From: Agrobacterium fabrum str. C58
GTDB lineage: Bacteria; Pseudomonadota; Alphaproteobacteria; Rhizobiales; Rhizobiaceae
DNA length: 64,000 nucleotides
Assembly: GCF_000092025.1 (NCBI RefSeq)
Contig: NC_003062.2
Location: forward strand, 1,796,001 to 1,860,000
Direction of reading: 5' to 3'
Under the pieces are notes generated by a model, which was given only the letters and a program-made list of their open reading frames with translations, did not search any database and was not told the DNA's origin. A program made the position numbers and the translations under genes. This document shows, piece after piece, positions 20,064-28,103 of this stretch (positions within the stretch are counted from its first letter, which is position 1; every line of letters begins with the position of its first letter).

Positions 20064-21575
20064 TTGACAACATTCTCTGATCTTGGCCTGAGCCAAAAAG
20101 TTCTTTCCGCTATTGCAGATGCCGGCTACACGACGCCGACACCCATTCAGGCCGGCGCCATTCCGCCCGCGCTGGAAAAGCGTGATATCTGCGGTATCGC
20201 ACAGACCGGCACCGGCAAAACCGCGTCCTTCGTTCTGCCGATGCTGACGCTGCTCGAAAAGGGCCGCGCACGCGCCAGAATGCCGCGCACGCTGATCCTG
20301 GAGCCGACCCGCGAGCTTGCAGCGCAGGTGGCGGAGAACTTCGAAAAATACGGCAAGAATCACAAGCTGAACGTTGCCCTGCTCATCGGTGGTGTTTCCT
20401 TCGAAGACCAGGATCGCAAGCTCGAGCGTGGCGCCGATGTGCTGATCTGCACCCCCGGCCGCCTTCTCGACCATTGCGAGCGTGGCAAGCTGCTGATGAC
20501 CGGCGTGGAAATTCTCGTCATCGACGAAGCCGACCGCATGCTCGACATGGGCTTCATCCCCGATATCGAGCGTATCGCCAAAATGATCCCCTTCACCCGG
20601 CAGACGCTGTTCTTCTCGGCCACCATGCCGCCGGAAATCCAGAAGCTGGCTGACCGGTTCCTGCAGAACCCGACGCGGATCGAGGTCGCCAAGCCATCCT
20701 CTACCGCAAAGACGGTAACGCAGCGTATCGTCGCCGCGCATAATAAGGACTATGAAAAGCGCGCCGTGCTGCGCGATCTGGTCCGTGCCGAAGAAGCGGA
20801 ACTCAAGAACGCCATCATCTTCTGCAATCGCAAGAAGGATGTCGCCGATCTGTTCCGTTCGCTGGATCGTCACGGCTTTTCCGTTGGCGCACTGCATGGT
20901 GACATGGATCAGCGCTCGCGCACGACGATGCTGCAGAACTTCCGGGATGGACAGCTGACGCTGCTGGTCGCTTCCGACGTTGCAGCCCGCGGGCTTGATA
21001 TCCCTGATGTCAGCCACGTCTTCAACTTCGATGTTCCCATCCATGCCGAAGACTATGTCCACCGCATCGGCCGCACCGGTCGTGCCGGCCGTTCGGGCAA
21101 GGCCTTCACTCTCGTCACCAAGAGCGACGCGAAATATCTCGACGCGATTGAAAAGCTGATTGCCGAAAAGATCGAATGGCTGAGCGGCGATCTGTCCTCC
21201 CTCCCCGCGCCCATGGAAAGCTTTGAAAGCAATTCCGGCCGCCGGGGCACCAAGGAACGTAGCGGCAGAGGCCGCGACAGAAACCGTCGCGATGCACCTG
21301 CATCGCCGGTGGAAAACATCAATCAGGACGCACAATCCGTAGTGGATACGGACATCGCGGCTCACGGAGAAGACAAGGTGAAGGCAGAACGCAGACCGGA
21401 AAAGACCCCGCGCAATTCCGAGCGCAACAGCCGCAACCTGAACTCGCTGCACGCCAATGACGACAACCGCGACCGTCGCCGTCATTATCGTGACCACGAC
21501 GATGGCCCGACACCGGTTGGTTTCGGCGACGACATTCCCGCCTTCATGCTGATCGTGGCTAACGCCAAGGCCTGA
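20064..21575 (+). CDS. rhlE: DEAD-box RNA helicase (RhlE-like)
   Basis: A 503-residue ATP-dependent RNA helicase if translation starts at TTG 20064 (MTTFSDLGLSQ). Q motif TPTPIQ ends near 29, motif I is AQTGTGKT at 46-53, motif II is VIDEADRM, motif III SAT and motif VI HRIGRTGRAGR. The 150-residue tail is rich in Arg, Asp and Asn (RDRRRHYRDH) and probably disordered RNA-binding. The frame extends to 19977 but that stretch covers the promoter. No good Shine-Dalgarno site precedes the TTG, so expression may depend on leader structure. Such helicases act in ribosome maturation, RNA decay and cold growth. Confidence 0.9.
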   Translation: MTTFSDLGLSQKVLSAIADAGYTTPTPIQAGAIPPALEKRDICGIAQTGTGKTASFVLPMLTLLEKGRARARMPRTLILEPTRELAAQVAENFEKYGKNHKLNVALLIGGVSFEDQDRKLERGADVLICTPGRLLDHCERGKLLMTGVEILVIDEADRMLDMGFIPDIERIAKMIPFTRQTLFFSATMPPEIQKLADRFLQNPTRIEVAKPSSTAKTVTQRIVAAHNKDYEKRAVLRDLVRAEEAELKNAIIFCNRKKDVADLFRSLDRHGFSVGALHGDMDQRSRTTMLQNFRDGQLTLLVASDVAARGLDIPDVSHVFNFDVPIHAEDYVHRIGRTGRAGRSGKAFTLVTKSDAKYLDAIEKLIAEKIEWLSGDLSSLPAPMESFESNSGRRGTKERSGRGRDRNRRDAPASPVENINQDAQSVVDTDIAAHGEDKVKAERRPEKTPRNSERNSRNLNSLHANDDNRDRRRHYRDHDDGPTPVGFGDDIPAFMLIVANAKA

Positions 21576-21583
21576 CCATCGCG

Positions 21584-22027
21584 ATGGACAATATGACATC
21601 GACCATCAAGCCCGGCCTCGATTTCCCGGGCGTTGGCGTGGGCCTTGTCATATTGCGCGAAGGCCGCCTGCTTTTGTGCCGGCGCATGAAAGCGCCGGAA
21701 GCCGGATACTGGAGCATTCCGGGGGGCAAGGTGGATCACCTCGAGACTTGCCTCGCCGCAGCGCGGCGGGAGGCCGAAGAAGAAACCGGCCTTCAGATCG
21801 GCGCTGTTGAATTTCTCTGCCACAGCGAATTTATCGATCCGCAAGACCGCCACCACTGGGTCTCGCTGATCTTCGTCACCCGCGATACGCAGGGTGAACC
21901 AGCACTGACCGAACCGGACAAGCTTTCCGCCATTGGCTGGTTCGATCCGGATAAGCTTCCCGAGCCCCTCTCTGCCTTTGCAAAAGACGCCCTGGCCGCC
22001 TTGAACCAAGGCCGCACGGGAAACTGA
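21584..22027 (+). CDS. Nudix hydrolase
   Basis: A 147-residue Nudix protein. The Nudix box runs from GGKVDHLETC to REAEEETGL, with all the metal-binding glutamates of the RExxEE core. The fold and the strand GVGLVILREGRLLLCRR are typical of small nucleotide-diphosphate pyrophosphatases. Substrate is not predictable. Translation may begin at ATG 21584 or 21593. It lies eight bases after the helicase stop and probably shares its transcript. Confidence 0.9.
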   Translation: MDNMTSTIKPGLDFPGVGVGLVILREGRLLLCRRMKAPEAGYWSIPGGKVDHLETCLAAARREAEEETGLQIGAVEFLCHSEFIDPQDRHHWVSLIFVTRDTQGEPALTEPDKLSAIGWFDPDKLPEPLSAFAKDALAALNQGRTGN

Positions 22028-22210
22028 ACCGACCCGCCTGCGGGCGACGGGCGCAGTCAAAACGCGTTTTCAAACAGCTGCGTGGATTATGTGCCGGAGC
22101 CGGCTTCCCCCTCTCCGCGCTATATCTTTTCTATAAAAACAGGAATGAAAGAACGCCTTTGTGTGAGGCATCTCAAATTCAATTTTAAATTGCTTAAATT
22201 AGCACTATGT

Positions 22211-22241
22211 AAAAAACCGCTCCAGTTTCCCGAAGCGGTTT
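22211..22241 (-). terminator. Intrinsic terminator of the candidate small RNA
   Basis: Read on the minus strand, AAACCGCT and AGCGGTTT pair around a 12-base loop and are followed by an uninterrupted T-run. No protein gene ends immediately before it, which points to a non-coding transcript. Confidence 0.75.
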
Positions 22242-22347
22242 GTACGTAATGAAAAAGATAGAATATGGAATGCAATATAGTCTGGCAGTGCTTATAATCG
22301 GAACACTTCCGAGGCCTAATATGGCCAATTTCAGTCGTCCCCTGAAA
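22211..22347 (-). ncRNA. Candidate small RNA with promoter and terminator
   Basis: On the minus strand a promoter-like TTGACG (22383-22378) is followed after 17 bases by TTAGAT (22360-22355), predicting a start near 22347. The transcript would begin with a hairpin TTTCAG-ggggacga-region-CTGAAA (22347-22329), then CGGAA-gtg-TTCCG (22311-22299), and end in an intrinsic terminator with an eight-base stem AAACCGCT/AGCGGTTT and six T residues (22241-22211). No coding potential is evident. The predicted length is about 137 nt. I cannot assign it to a known family. Confidence 0.55.
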
Positions 22348-22353
22348 CAATGT

Positions 22354-22383
22354 TATCTAAGCTAAACATTTAGTTTCCGTCAA
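22354..22383 (-). promoter_or_regulatory. Promoter of the candidate small RNA
   Basis: TTGACG and TTAGAT (or TAGATA with an 18-base spacer) form a good sigma-70-type promoter reading leftward into the hairpin/terminator unit at 22211-22347. Confidence 0.5.
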
Positions 22384-22856
22384 GCAATTCTTCTCGCAAA
22401 TGCGAAAAAACCGCGGACAGAAACCTGCCCACGACATGAAGCTTTATGTATTTCGAATATATATCAGTTAGTTATGGAAATGGGGATAAATTGTGCATTT
22501 TTGTTTGCTGCACTCTGTGAGGCACAATGAATAACGCACACCTTCCAAATTGCATCTCTACTCCACAAATATAATAGTTTTATAAAGCAATACAGTCATT
22601 CAGCCGCACGGAGTTTTCTCCCCCGCAACATGAGAGACAGGCAGATGAAACTCTGCAGAAAATTAACGAGAATGGTTCCTTCCACCGACGACGGGCGGGA
22701 ACAACTTATAATTGATACTTATAAAAGCGATCAATCAAGCAACGCAGACGTCGTAAACTTGATTGGAACGCTGACCTTTAGGCAATTCTCCGATACGCAG
22801 GCGAGCCTGCACGGACGCAATGTCCTATTGCAATATTAATGCATGATCCAATGCGC

Positions 22857-23057
22857 CTACAATGTCGACACAATGTATCGGGCGCAAAAAATGATAATCC
22901 ACCACATAAAAATAGAGAAGACTAAAACCAGCAATAAAGACCTGCGCCTAAGTGAAGCATGATATTTTATGCAATTGTTGCCGTGTTCCTTCCATGGCGG
23001 CACATCGCTGTGCTGCCATGCACCCCTTTGGTCGCGAAAGAAATTATGATCAATCAT
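22857..23057 (-). CDS. Small membrane protein, second gene of coupled pair (66 aa)
   Basis: The product has a soluble N-terminal 35 residues rich in His, Trp and charged residues (WQHSDVPPWKEHGNN), a basic patch SLRRR, and a C-terminal transmembrane helix near 41-62 (LLLVLVFSIFMWWIIIFC). It looks like a tail-anchored inner-membrane protein. Its ATG lies inside the last codons of the 55-aa gene upstream (8-bp overlap, ATGATTGA), the classic sign of translational coupling, and AGAAGAAGG precedes it. I do not recognise a family. It is divergent from the XRE regulator at 23512. Confidence 0.55.
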   Translation of the reverse strand: MIDHNFFRDQRGAWQHSDVPPWKEHGNNCIKYHASLRRRSLLLVLVFSIFMWWIIIFCARYIVSTL

Positions 23058-23217
23058 GCCCTTCTTCTCGTGGCTTTATCTCAGGGGAAATCATCACCAT
23101 CGCCATTACTACGATCGCGAATAACAAAATAAATGGATACAAAACGAGCATCGCAAGGCCCTTAATAGTCAAACTGAGCGCCTTACGTAGCAACCCTGGC
23201 CTTTCAACATGCATCAT
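23050..23217 (-). CDS. Small membrane protein, first gene of coupled pair (55 aa)
   Basis: A 55-codon gene. The product starts MMHVERPGLLRKALS, a basic amphipathic segment, followed by one strongly hydrophobic helix near 22-43 (LAMLVLYPFILLFAIVVMAM) and a charged tail SPEIKPREEGHD. An AAGGCGG ribosome site lies five bases before the first ATG and eight before the second. Its stop codon overlaps the start of the 66-aa gene, so the two probably form one operon. The arrangement of positive N-terminus, single helix and acidic C-terminus suggests an inner-membrane peptide. Family and function are unknown. Candidates include a regulatory micropeptide or a membrane-active toxin. Confidence 0.6.
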   Translation of the reverse strand: MMHVERPGLLRKALSLTIKGLAMLVLYPFILLFAIVVMAMVMISPEIKPREEGHD

Positions 23218-23408
23218 GGCCGCCTTTTCGGGGGATCAATACATTCAAATATTGTCATGTTCGCGTCGAAATCGAATCGCCTTGAAGACCACTAACGAGT
23301 CATCAAGCACCCAACCGTGCGATATTTGATTTTATGCAGGGGCACGAAGCGTGTGCCCTATCTTGCTGATACCTTTAACACAGTGCTAAATAGCCTATTA
23401 AAACAACG

Positions 23409-23432
23409 GCGTCCTGCCAGACGCCTTTCTTA
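23409..23432 (+). terminator. Terminator-like hairpin upstream of the XRE gene
   Basis: GGCGTC-ctgcca-GACGCC followed by TTTCTT on the plus strand. On the minus strand the stem is followed by GTTGTTTTA, so it may work in both directions. It would insulate the XRE gene from readthrough. Confidence 0.55.
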
Positions 23433-23457
23433 TTGATGATATCGAACACAGAGAGGA

Positions 23458-23500
23458 TTAAATCACATTTGGATTTTTGTAAACTCCATTTGTGATTTAA
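23458..23500. promoter_or_regulatory. Dyad operator candidate before the XRE regulator
   Basis: Two 16-base arms, TTAAATCACATTTGGA (23458-23473) and TCCATTTGTGATTTAA (23485-23500), are inverted copies matching at 14 of 16 positions around an 11-base spacer. The dyad ends 11 bases before the TTG start of the HTH gene. Its position and symmetry fit an autoregulatory site bound by a dimeric or tetrameric XRE repressor. Confidence 0.65.
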
Positions 23501-23511
23501 CTTGAAAGAAT

Positions 23512-24042
23512 TTGGCTAGGAAAGAAGTCGAGCCCAAGACAGACCTAGGAAGACGCCTCCGAGCCGTGAGGGCAGCGTTCGATATCGATGACCGGGATGT
23601 CTTCGCCAGCCGGCTGGTGATCAGCAAAAGTGGTCTGGCGCATTACGAGCGGGGCGAACGCGTGCCCGATGCAGAGCTGCTTTCCGCCTATCACCGGGAG
23701 TTCGGCGTGAACATATCCTGGCTCGTCACGGGGCAAGGAGATATGTTCGAGGGTGGGCAATCCAGCAGCACAGACCATGGCTCCCATCAGCTTCTGGTCG
23801 ATCTGATCAATCCGCTCGGAAGACTGATAAATAAGGTTTATCGCGACCACGACGTCAGGATAACCGATGATCAGCGCTACGCGGAGTTGACCAGATGGCA
23901 CAACAATGTGACCAGTCGCGCCGGCCCGTCCTTGGCATGGAACGATCTTATGGCCCAGTTACCCTGGGTGGAGCAAAGCCTTGGCGAGGAGTTGCGCTCG
24001 AAACGGGCAAGCGCTGAAAGTAACAAAAGATCGGCAAGCTGA
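23512..24042 (+). CDS. XRE-family helix-turn-helix regulator
   Basis: A 176-residue DNA-binding protein. Residues about 12-67 form a Cro/CI-type HTH (LGRRLRAVRAAF...FASRLVISKSGLAHYERGERVPDAELLSAY), followed by FGVNISWLVTGQGDMF, the linker typical of phage CI-like repressors. The rest is helical and unassigned, with no LexA-type protease residues. The only in-frame start is TTG 23512, because a stop codon lies nine bases upstream; the leader is short and the dyad at 23458-23500 covers the promoter area. It is divergent from two small membrane protein genes, its likely targets, although the dyad is closer to its own promoter. Confidence 0.8.
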   Translation: MARKEVEPKTDLGRRLRAVRAAFDIDDRDVFASRLVISKSGLAHYERGERVPDAELLSAYHREFGVNISWLVTGQGDMFEGGQSSSTDHGSHQLLVDLINPLGRLINKVYRDHDVRITDDQRYAELTRWHNNVTSRAGPSLAWNDLMAQLPWVEQSLGEELRSKRASAESNKRSAS

Positions 24043-24178
24043 TCCTCGACAGCGAGGCCCGCACATCAGCAATGTGGTGGTTTTGCGGGAATGTCTGTGA
24101 AGCGCACGTATTTTTCCTTTGGAAAACCGGTTGTTGCCGATAAACATCAAGCCGGGACAACAGGATTTCGATCACGTC

Positions 24179-25258
24179 ATGCTTTCAGTTCGCCTGCTAA
24201 CGATCATCGCCGGTTTTGCCTTTGCGGGCTCAGCAAGTGCTGCATCGATTGGCATTGTTGCTCCACAGAACGGTCCTTACGAGCTTCTGGGGCAGCAGGT
24301 GCGGCAAGGTGCCAAGGCGGCGGCGGCCAAGCTTGGGCTGGATGTCGTCGAAATCCACGAGAGCTGCGAAGATGGCAGCGGTGGCGCGATTGCCGATGGC
24401 CTGGTGGCCGCCAAGGTCAGCGCCGCAATCGGTTTTTTATGCACGGAAACGCTTCAGGGTGTCCTGCCGCCACTAAAGGCGGCCGCCATTCCGGCGATCA
24501 CGCTTTCCAGCCGCGCGCCTATTCTGATGGAAGATTCCCTGAAATATGGCTGGCCGCTTTTCCGCCTCTCCCCTTCCGACAGGGCCGAATCGGACAGGAT
24601 CGCCGAAATCATCCTGCGCGACTGGAAGGGACATTCCATTGGGCTAGTGGATGACGGCACGATCTATAGCCGCGAACTCGTCGACCGCATCCGCGCGTCG
24701 CTGGAGGAAAACGGCCTCAAGCCGACGTTTTCCGATACGATGCGTCCCAACCAAGAACAGCAGGTGGCGCTGGTGCGCCGGCTGGCGCGAACCGGCATTT
24801 CCCATGTCTTCGTGGGCGCGGAGCGCAACGACGTCGCCATCATCGCCAGAGACGCTGCATCCGAAAACCTCGCTTTGACCATCATGGGTGGCGACGCCAT
24901 GAATGCGGCAAACAACCCGGTTCCCCTCACCGCCAATGTGCTGGCCGTCACGCGCCCGGCCTATGACACCCTGCCCTCGGCCCAGGCCGCCAACGGAGAG
25001 TTGCGCGCAGCCGGCATCGAACCCGAGGGTTACGTCCTGCCGGCCTATGCGGCGACGGAACTGACTGCCGCCCTTGCGGAGGCGACACAGGCTCAATCGA
25101 AACCCGCACCGGAAATATTGGCTGGCGGCACCGTCTTCAAAACCGTCATCGGCGATCTCGGCTTCACACCGTCACACGACCTTTCCGACAACCCCTATCG
25201 ACTGCAGCGCTGGAACGGCCAGCGCTTCGAGCCGGTGGACAAGGCCGAAAAGCAATAG
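24179..25258 (+). CDS. Periplasmic substrate-binding protein (LivJ/AmiC-like), orphan
   Basis: A 359-residue type I periplasmic binding protein. Translation from ATG 24179 gives a clean signal peptide (MLSVRLLTIIAGFAFAGSASA, cleaved after about residue 21), whereas the longer frame from 24119 would bury it. The mature part begins ASIGIVAPQNGPYELLGQQV, the usual first strand and ligand loop of branched-chain amino acid or amide receptors, and later has VGAERNDVAIIARDAASENL and YVLPAYAATELTAAL. No permease or ATPase genes are near, so it is an orphan receptor or serves a distant transporter. It shows normal chromosomal GC content just after the AT-rich islet. Confidence 0.85.
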   Translation: MLSVRLLTIIAGFAFAGSASAASIGIVAPQNGPYELLGQQVRQGAKAAAAKLGLDVVEIHESCEDGSGGAIADGLVAAKVSAAIGFLCTETLQGVLPPLKAAAIPAITLSSRAPILMEDSLKYGWPLFRLSPSDRAESDRIAEIILRDWKGHSIGLVDDGTIYSRELVDRIRASLEENGLKPTFSDTMRPNQEQQVALVRRLARTGISHVFVGAERNDVAIIARDAASENLALTIMGGDAMNAANNPVPLTANVLAVTRPAYDTLPSAQAANGELRAAGIEPEGYVLPAYAATELTAALAEATQAQSKPAPEILAGGTVFKTVIGDLGFTPSHDLSDNPYRLQRWNGQRFEPVDKAEKQ

Positions 25259-25389
25259 GCCACGCGCCACGCGCGGGATTTCGTTGAAACGTAGCTGAAA
25301 ACGGCGGGCAAGCGCACCGCAAGCCGTTTCAAACCCCGATACTTGATGTTAAAGGCAGCTTACGCAACGCGTCGAGAGGAGTTTGCCCC

Positions 25390-26067
25390 ATGTCCCTGCC
25401 CATCCGCATAGCCCCGTCCATTCTGGCTGCCAATTTCGCCAAGCTGGGACAGGAAGTCGCCGATGTCACGGAAGCGGGCGCGGACTGGATCCATCTCGAT
25501 GTCATGGACGGCCACTTCGTCCCCAACATCTCCTTCGGGCCTGATGTCATCAAGGCGCTGCGGCCCCACAGCATGGCCTTCTTCGATTGCCACCTGATGA
25601 TCGAACCCGTCGATCCCTATCTCGAAGCCTTCGCCAAGGCCGGCTGCGACAGCATCACCGTGCATGCGGAAGCGGGACCGCACCTGCACCGCTCGTTGCA
25701 GACGATCCGTGGGCTTGGCCGCAAGGCCGGCGTGACGCTTAACCCCGCCACACCGCTTTCCGTCATCGAGAACGTGCTTGATGACGTCGATCTTATCCTC
25801 ATCATGAGCGTCAACCCCGGTTTCGGCGGTCAGAAATTCATTCCCGCCATGCTCGACAAGATCCGGGCGGCAAAGGCAATGATCGGCGACCGGCCGATCG
25901 ATCTGGAAGTGGATGGCGGCGTGACGGCGGAAACCGCAGGCGCAATCATTGCCGCCGGCGCCAACGCGCTGGTGGCGGGCTCGGCCGTCTTCAAGGGCGA
26001 CGGCGTTGCCGACTACCGCAAGACCGTCGCACAATTGCGCATGGCCGCGGAAGCCGGACGGACATAA
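25390..26067 (+). CDS. rpe: Ribulose-phosphate 3-epimerase
   Basis: A 225-residue TIM-barrel enzyme interconverting ribulose 5-phosphate and xylulose 5-phosphate in the pentose phosphate pathway. Family motifs are visible: [14 protein letters not shown] at the N-terminus, [16 protein letters not shown] with metal ligands, [14 protein letters not shown] and LEVDGGV near the C-terminus. Normal family length. GAGGAG lies just before the ATG with a nine-base gap. Confidence 0.97.
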   Translation: MSLPIRIAPSILAANFAKLGQEVADVTEAGADWIHLDVMDGHFVPNISFGPDVIKALRPHSMAFFDCHLMIEPVDPYLEAFAKAGCDSITVHAEAGPHLHRSLQTIRGLGRKAGVTLNPATPLSVIENVLDDVDLILIMSVNPGFGGQKFIPAMLDKIRAAKAMIGDRPIDLEVDGGVTAETAGAIIAAGANALVAGSAVFKGDGVADYRKTVAQLRMAAEAGRT

Positions 26068-26137
26068 CCCGCCGTCGCAGAATGCGGAAAGGCCGGGGCG
26101 GCATTGCGAGCGTTGGGGCAGGCGTTGGGGGATAGTC

Positions 26138-26644
26138 ATGGAAAGCGACAGAAAGGGTTTCCGTGAGACGGCTTCTGCAGCGCTGTTCCTGGCTCTCGGC
26201 GCCCTTGCCTGGGCCCTCTGCTCGGCCGCTGTCGCCACCATCGGACTCTATATCCGAAACCGGCTGGAAACCGACCATGCCGCCGATATCATCACGCTTT
26301 TCTTCTGCGGCGGCCTTTTGGGCTGGCTGCTGGCGATAGTGGCTTTGCGCTTCCTTCCCGCCTCCACTTCCCTGCCGCTGCGTTTCGCGGCGGCCTGCCT
26401 CGCCATCGCATTCTTCACCCTCGCCGTTGCGGCGGCATTTTTCGCGTTCCAGTACCGCATCTTTTATGCGCAATGGCACGCACCGGCCTTTTCCCGCATC
26501 TGGTTTTTCCAGCAGCTCTTCACCTCGCTCGGCGCGGTCTATCAATTCGCAATTCTCGGTCTCGGACTGTATTTTCCCTTTGCGGCTCTTCCGCTCCTGC
26601 CCGCCGGCGCAATCCTCTGCCGGCGTGCGCGGCAAGCGACATAG
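26138..26644 (+). CDS. Hypothetical integral membrane protein (168 aa)
   Basis: Starting at ATG 26138 the protein has four predicted transmembrane helices, near 15-37, 50-70, 84-106 and 128-155, with short loops. The frame opens earlier, inside rpe, but that part is a shadow. I recognise no family; it resembles small membrane proteins found next to rpe and purB in rhizobia. The gap of 70 bp after rpe makes co-transcription possible. Confidence 0.65.
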   Translation: MESDRKGFRETASAALFLALGALAWALCSAAVATIGLYIRNRLETDHAADIITLFFCGGLLGWLLAIVALRFLPASTSLPLRFAAACLAIAFFTLAVAAAFFAFQYRIFYAQWHAPAFSRIWFFQQLFTSLGAVYQFAILGLGLYFPFAALPLLPAGAILCRRARQAT

Positions 26645-26725
26645 CCATGCAGCTTGATAGATTGAGATTACCGGAACACTTTGCTAAACGGGCAGCAAAA
26701 TTCCTCCACTAAGAAAGTCATTGCC

Positions 26726-28033
26726 ATGATCCCTCGTTACTCCCGGCCGGAAATGGTCGCCATCTGGTCGCCGGAAACAAAATTCCGCATCTGGTTCGAG
26801 ATCGAGGCCCATGCCTGTGACGCGCTGGCCGAGCTTGGTGTCATCCCGAAGTCAGCAGCCCAGACCATCTGGGAAAAGGGCGGCAGCGCCACGTTTGACG
26901 TCGCCCGCATCGATGAGATCGAGGCCGTGACCAAGCACGACGTCATCGCCTTCCTCACCCATCTCGCCGAATTTGTCGGCCCCGACAGCCGTTTTGTGCA
27001 TCAGGGCATGACCTCTTCCGACGTTCTCGACACCACCCTCAACATCCAGCTCGTGCGCGCCGCCGATCTGCTGCTCGCCGACATCGACCGGGTGCTCGCG
27101 GCTCTCAAGACCCGCGCCTTCGAACACAAGAACACGGTGCGCATCGGCCGCAGCCACGGCATCCATGCCGAGCCGACCACGATGGGCCTGACCTTTGCCC
27201 GCTTCTATGCCGAGATGCACCGTAACCGCGAGCGCCTCGTTAATGCCCGTGCGGAAATCGCCACCGGCGCGATCTCCGGCGCCGTCGGCACCTTCGCCAA
27301 TATCGACCCGCGCGTCGAGGAACATGTCTGCGAAAAGCTTGGTCTCATCCCCGAGCCGGTCTCCACGCAGGTCATTCCGCGCGATCGCCACGCCATGTTC
27401 TTCGCCGTTCTCGGCGTCATCGCCTCGTCGATCGAAAACGTCGCCATCGAAATCCGCCACATGCAGCGCACCGAGGTTCTGGAAGCGGAAGAGTTCTTCT
27501 CTCCCGGCCAGAAGGGCTCGTCCGCCATGCCGCACAAACGCAACCCGGTCCTGACCGAAAACCTCACCGGTCTTGCGCGTCTGGTGCGCATGTCCGTCGT
27601 GCCGGCCATGGAGAACGTGGCGCTCTGGCACGAGCGCGATATCAGCCACTCCTCCGTGGAGCGCGCCATCGGCCCCGACACCACGGTTACGCTGGATTTC
27701 GCGCTGAACCGCCTGGCCGGCGTCATCGAGAAGCTGGTGATCTATCCCGACAACATGTTGAAGAACATGAACAAGTTCCGCGGCCTCGTACATTCGCAGC
27801 GCGTTCTGCTGGCGCTGACACAGGCCGGTGTTTCGCGTGAAGACGCTTACCGTCTGGTACAGCGCAACGCCATGCGGGTCTGGGAACAGGGTGCCGATTT
27901 CCTGGAAGAACTGCTGGGCGACGAGGAAGTGCGCGCAGCGCTGCCTGAAGACGTGATCCGTGAAAAGTTCGACCTCGGTTATCATACCAAGCACGTCGAC
28001 ACGATCTTCACCCGTGTCTTCGGCAAGGCCTGA
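26726..28033 (+). CDS. purB: Adenylosuccinate lyase
   Basis: A 435-residue fumarase/aspartase-superfamily enzyme. It cleaves SAICAR and adenylosuccinate, releasing fumarate, in IMP and AMP synthesis. The signature loop GSSAMPHKRNP, the catalytic HGIHAEPTTMG region and the MTSSDVLDT block are all present. The frame begins 15 codons earlier, but MIPRYSRPEMVAIW is the family N-terminus. It lies about 0.8 kb before purC, with a small hydrolase gene between. Confidence 0.97.
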   Translation: MIPRYSRPEMVAIWSPETKFRIWFEIEAHACDALAELGVIPKSAAQTIWEKGGSATFDVARIDEIEAVTKHDVIAFLTHLAEFVGPDSRFVHQGMTSSDVLDTTLNIQLVRAADLLLADIDRVLAALKTRAFEHKNTVRIGRSHGIHAEPTTMGLTFARFYAEMHRNRERLVNARAEIATGAISGAVGTFANIDPRVEEHVCEKLGLIPEPVSTQVIPRDRHAMFFAVLGVIASSIENVAIEIRHMQRTEVLEAEEFFSPGQKGSSAMPHKRNPVLTENLTGLARLVRMSVVPAMENVALWHERDISHSSVERAIGPDTTVTLDFALNRLAGVIEKLVIYPDNMLKNMNKFRGLVHSQRVLLALTQAGVSREDAYRLVQRNAMRVWEQGADFLEELLGDEEVRAALPEDVIREKFDLGYHTKHVDTIFTRVFGKA

Positions 28034-28103
28034 TCCAGAACGCGGATAAGTTAATGCTGTCGCGGTCTTGATCGCGACGGCATCAAAGCACAGATATGGG
28101 CGC

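Larger units (their letters stand above)
22028..22856. other. AT-rich intergenic stretch without convincing protein genes
   Basis: About 830 bp of clearly lower GC than the flanks, especially 22120-22860. I see one likely small RNA on the minus strand (22211-22347, listed separately). Short open frames at 22120-22350 and 22630-22839 lack good ribosome sites or are crossed by a terminator, and are not called. A weak hairpin at 22415-22430 followed on the minus strand by a T-run might end the small-protein operon from the right. Confidence 0.6.
23218..23511. other. Divergent regulatory region between the small-protein operon and the XRE gene
   Basis: About 290 bp with no gene. It contains the hairpin GGGCACGAAGCGTGTGCCC at 23339-23357 region, a terminator-like stem at 23409-23428 and the long dyad at 23458-23500. 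Promoter elements for the leftward operon are not clear; TTGCTG near 23364 and CTAAAT 17 bases later would read rightward. Confidence 0.45.

Noticed and set aside
22120..22350. 76-codon open frame on the minus strand in the AT-rich islet
   Set aside because: It needs a TTG start without a ribosome site and runs straight through a strong intrinsic terminator at 22211-22241.
22630..22839. 69-codon open frame on the plus strand
   Set aside because: Ribosome site too far or weak, no recognisable features, opposite the small-protein operon direction. Could be real but unsupported.
22952..23329. 125-codon open frame on the plus strand
   Set aside because: It lies antisense to the two coupled small membrane genes, which have better start signals; its composition is random-looking.
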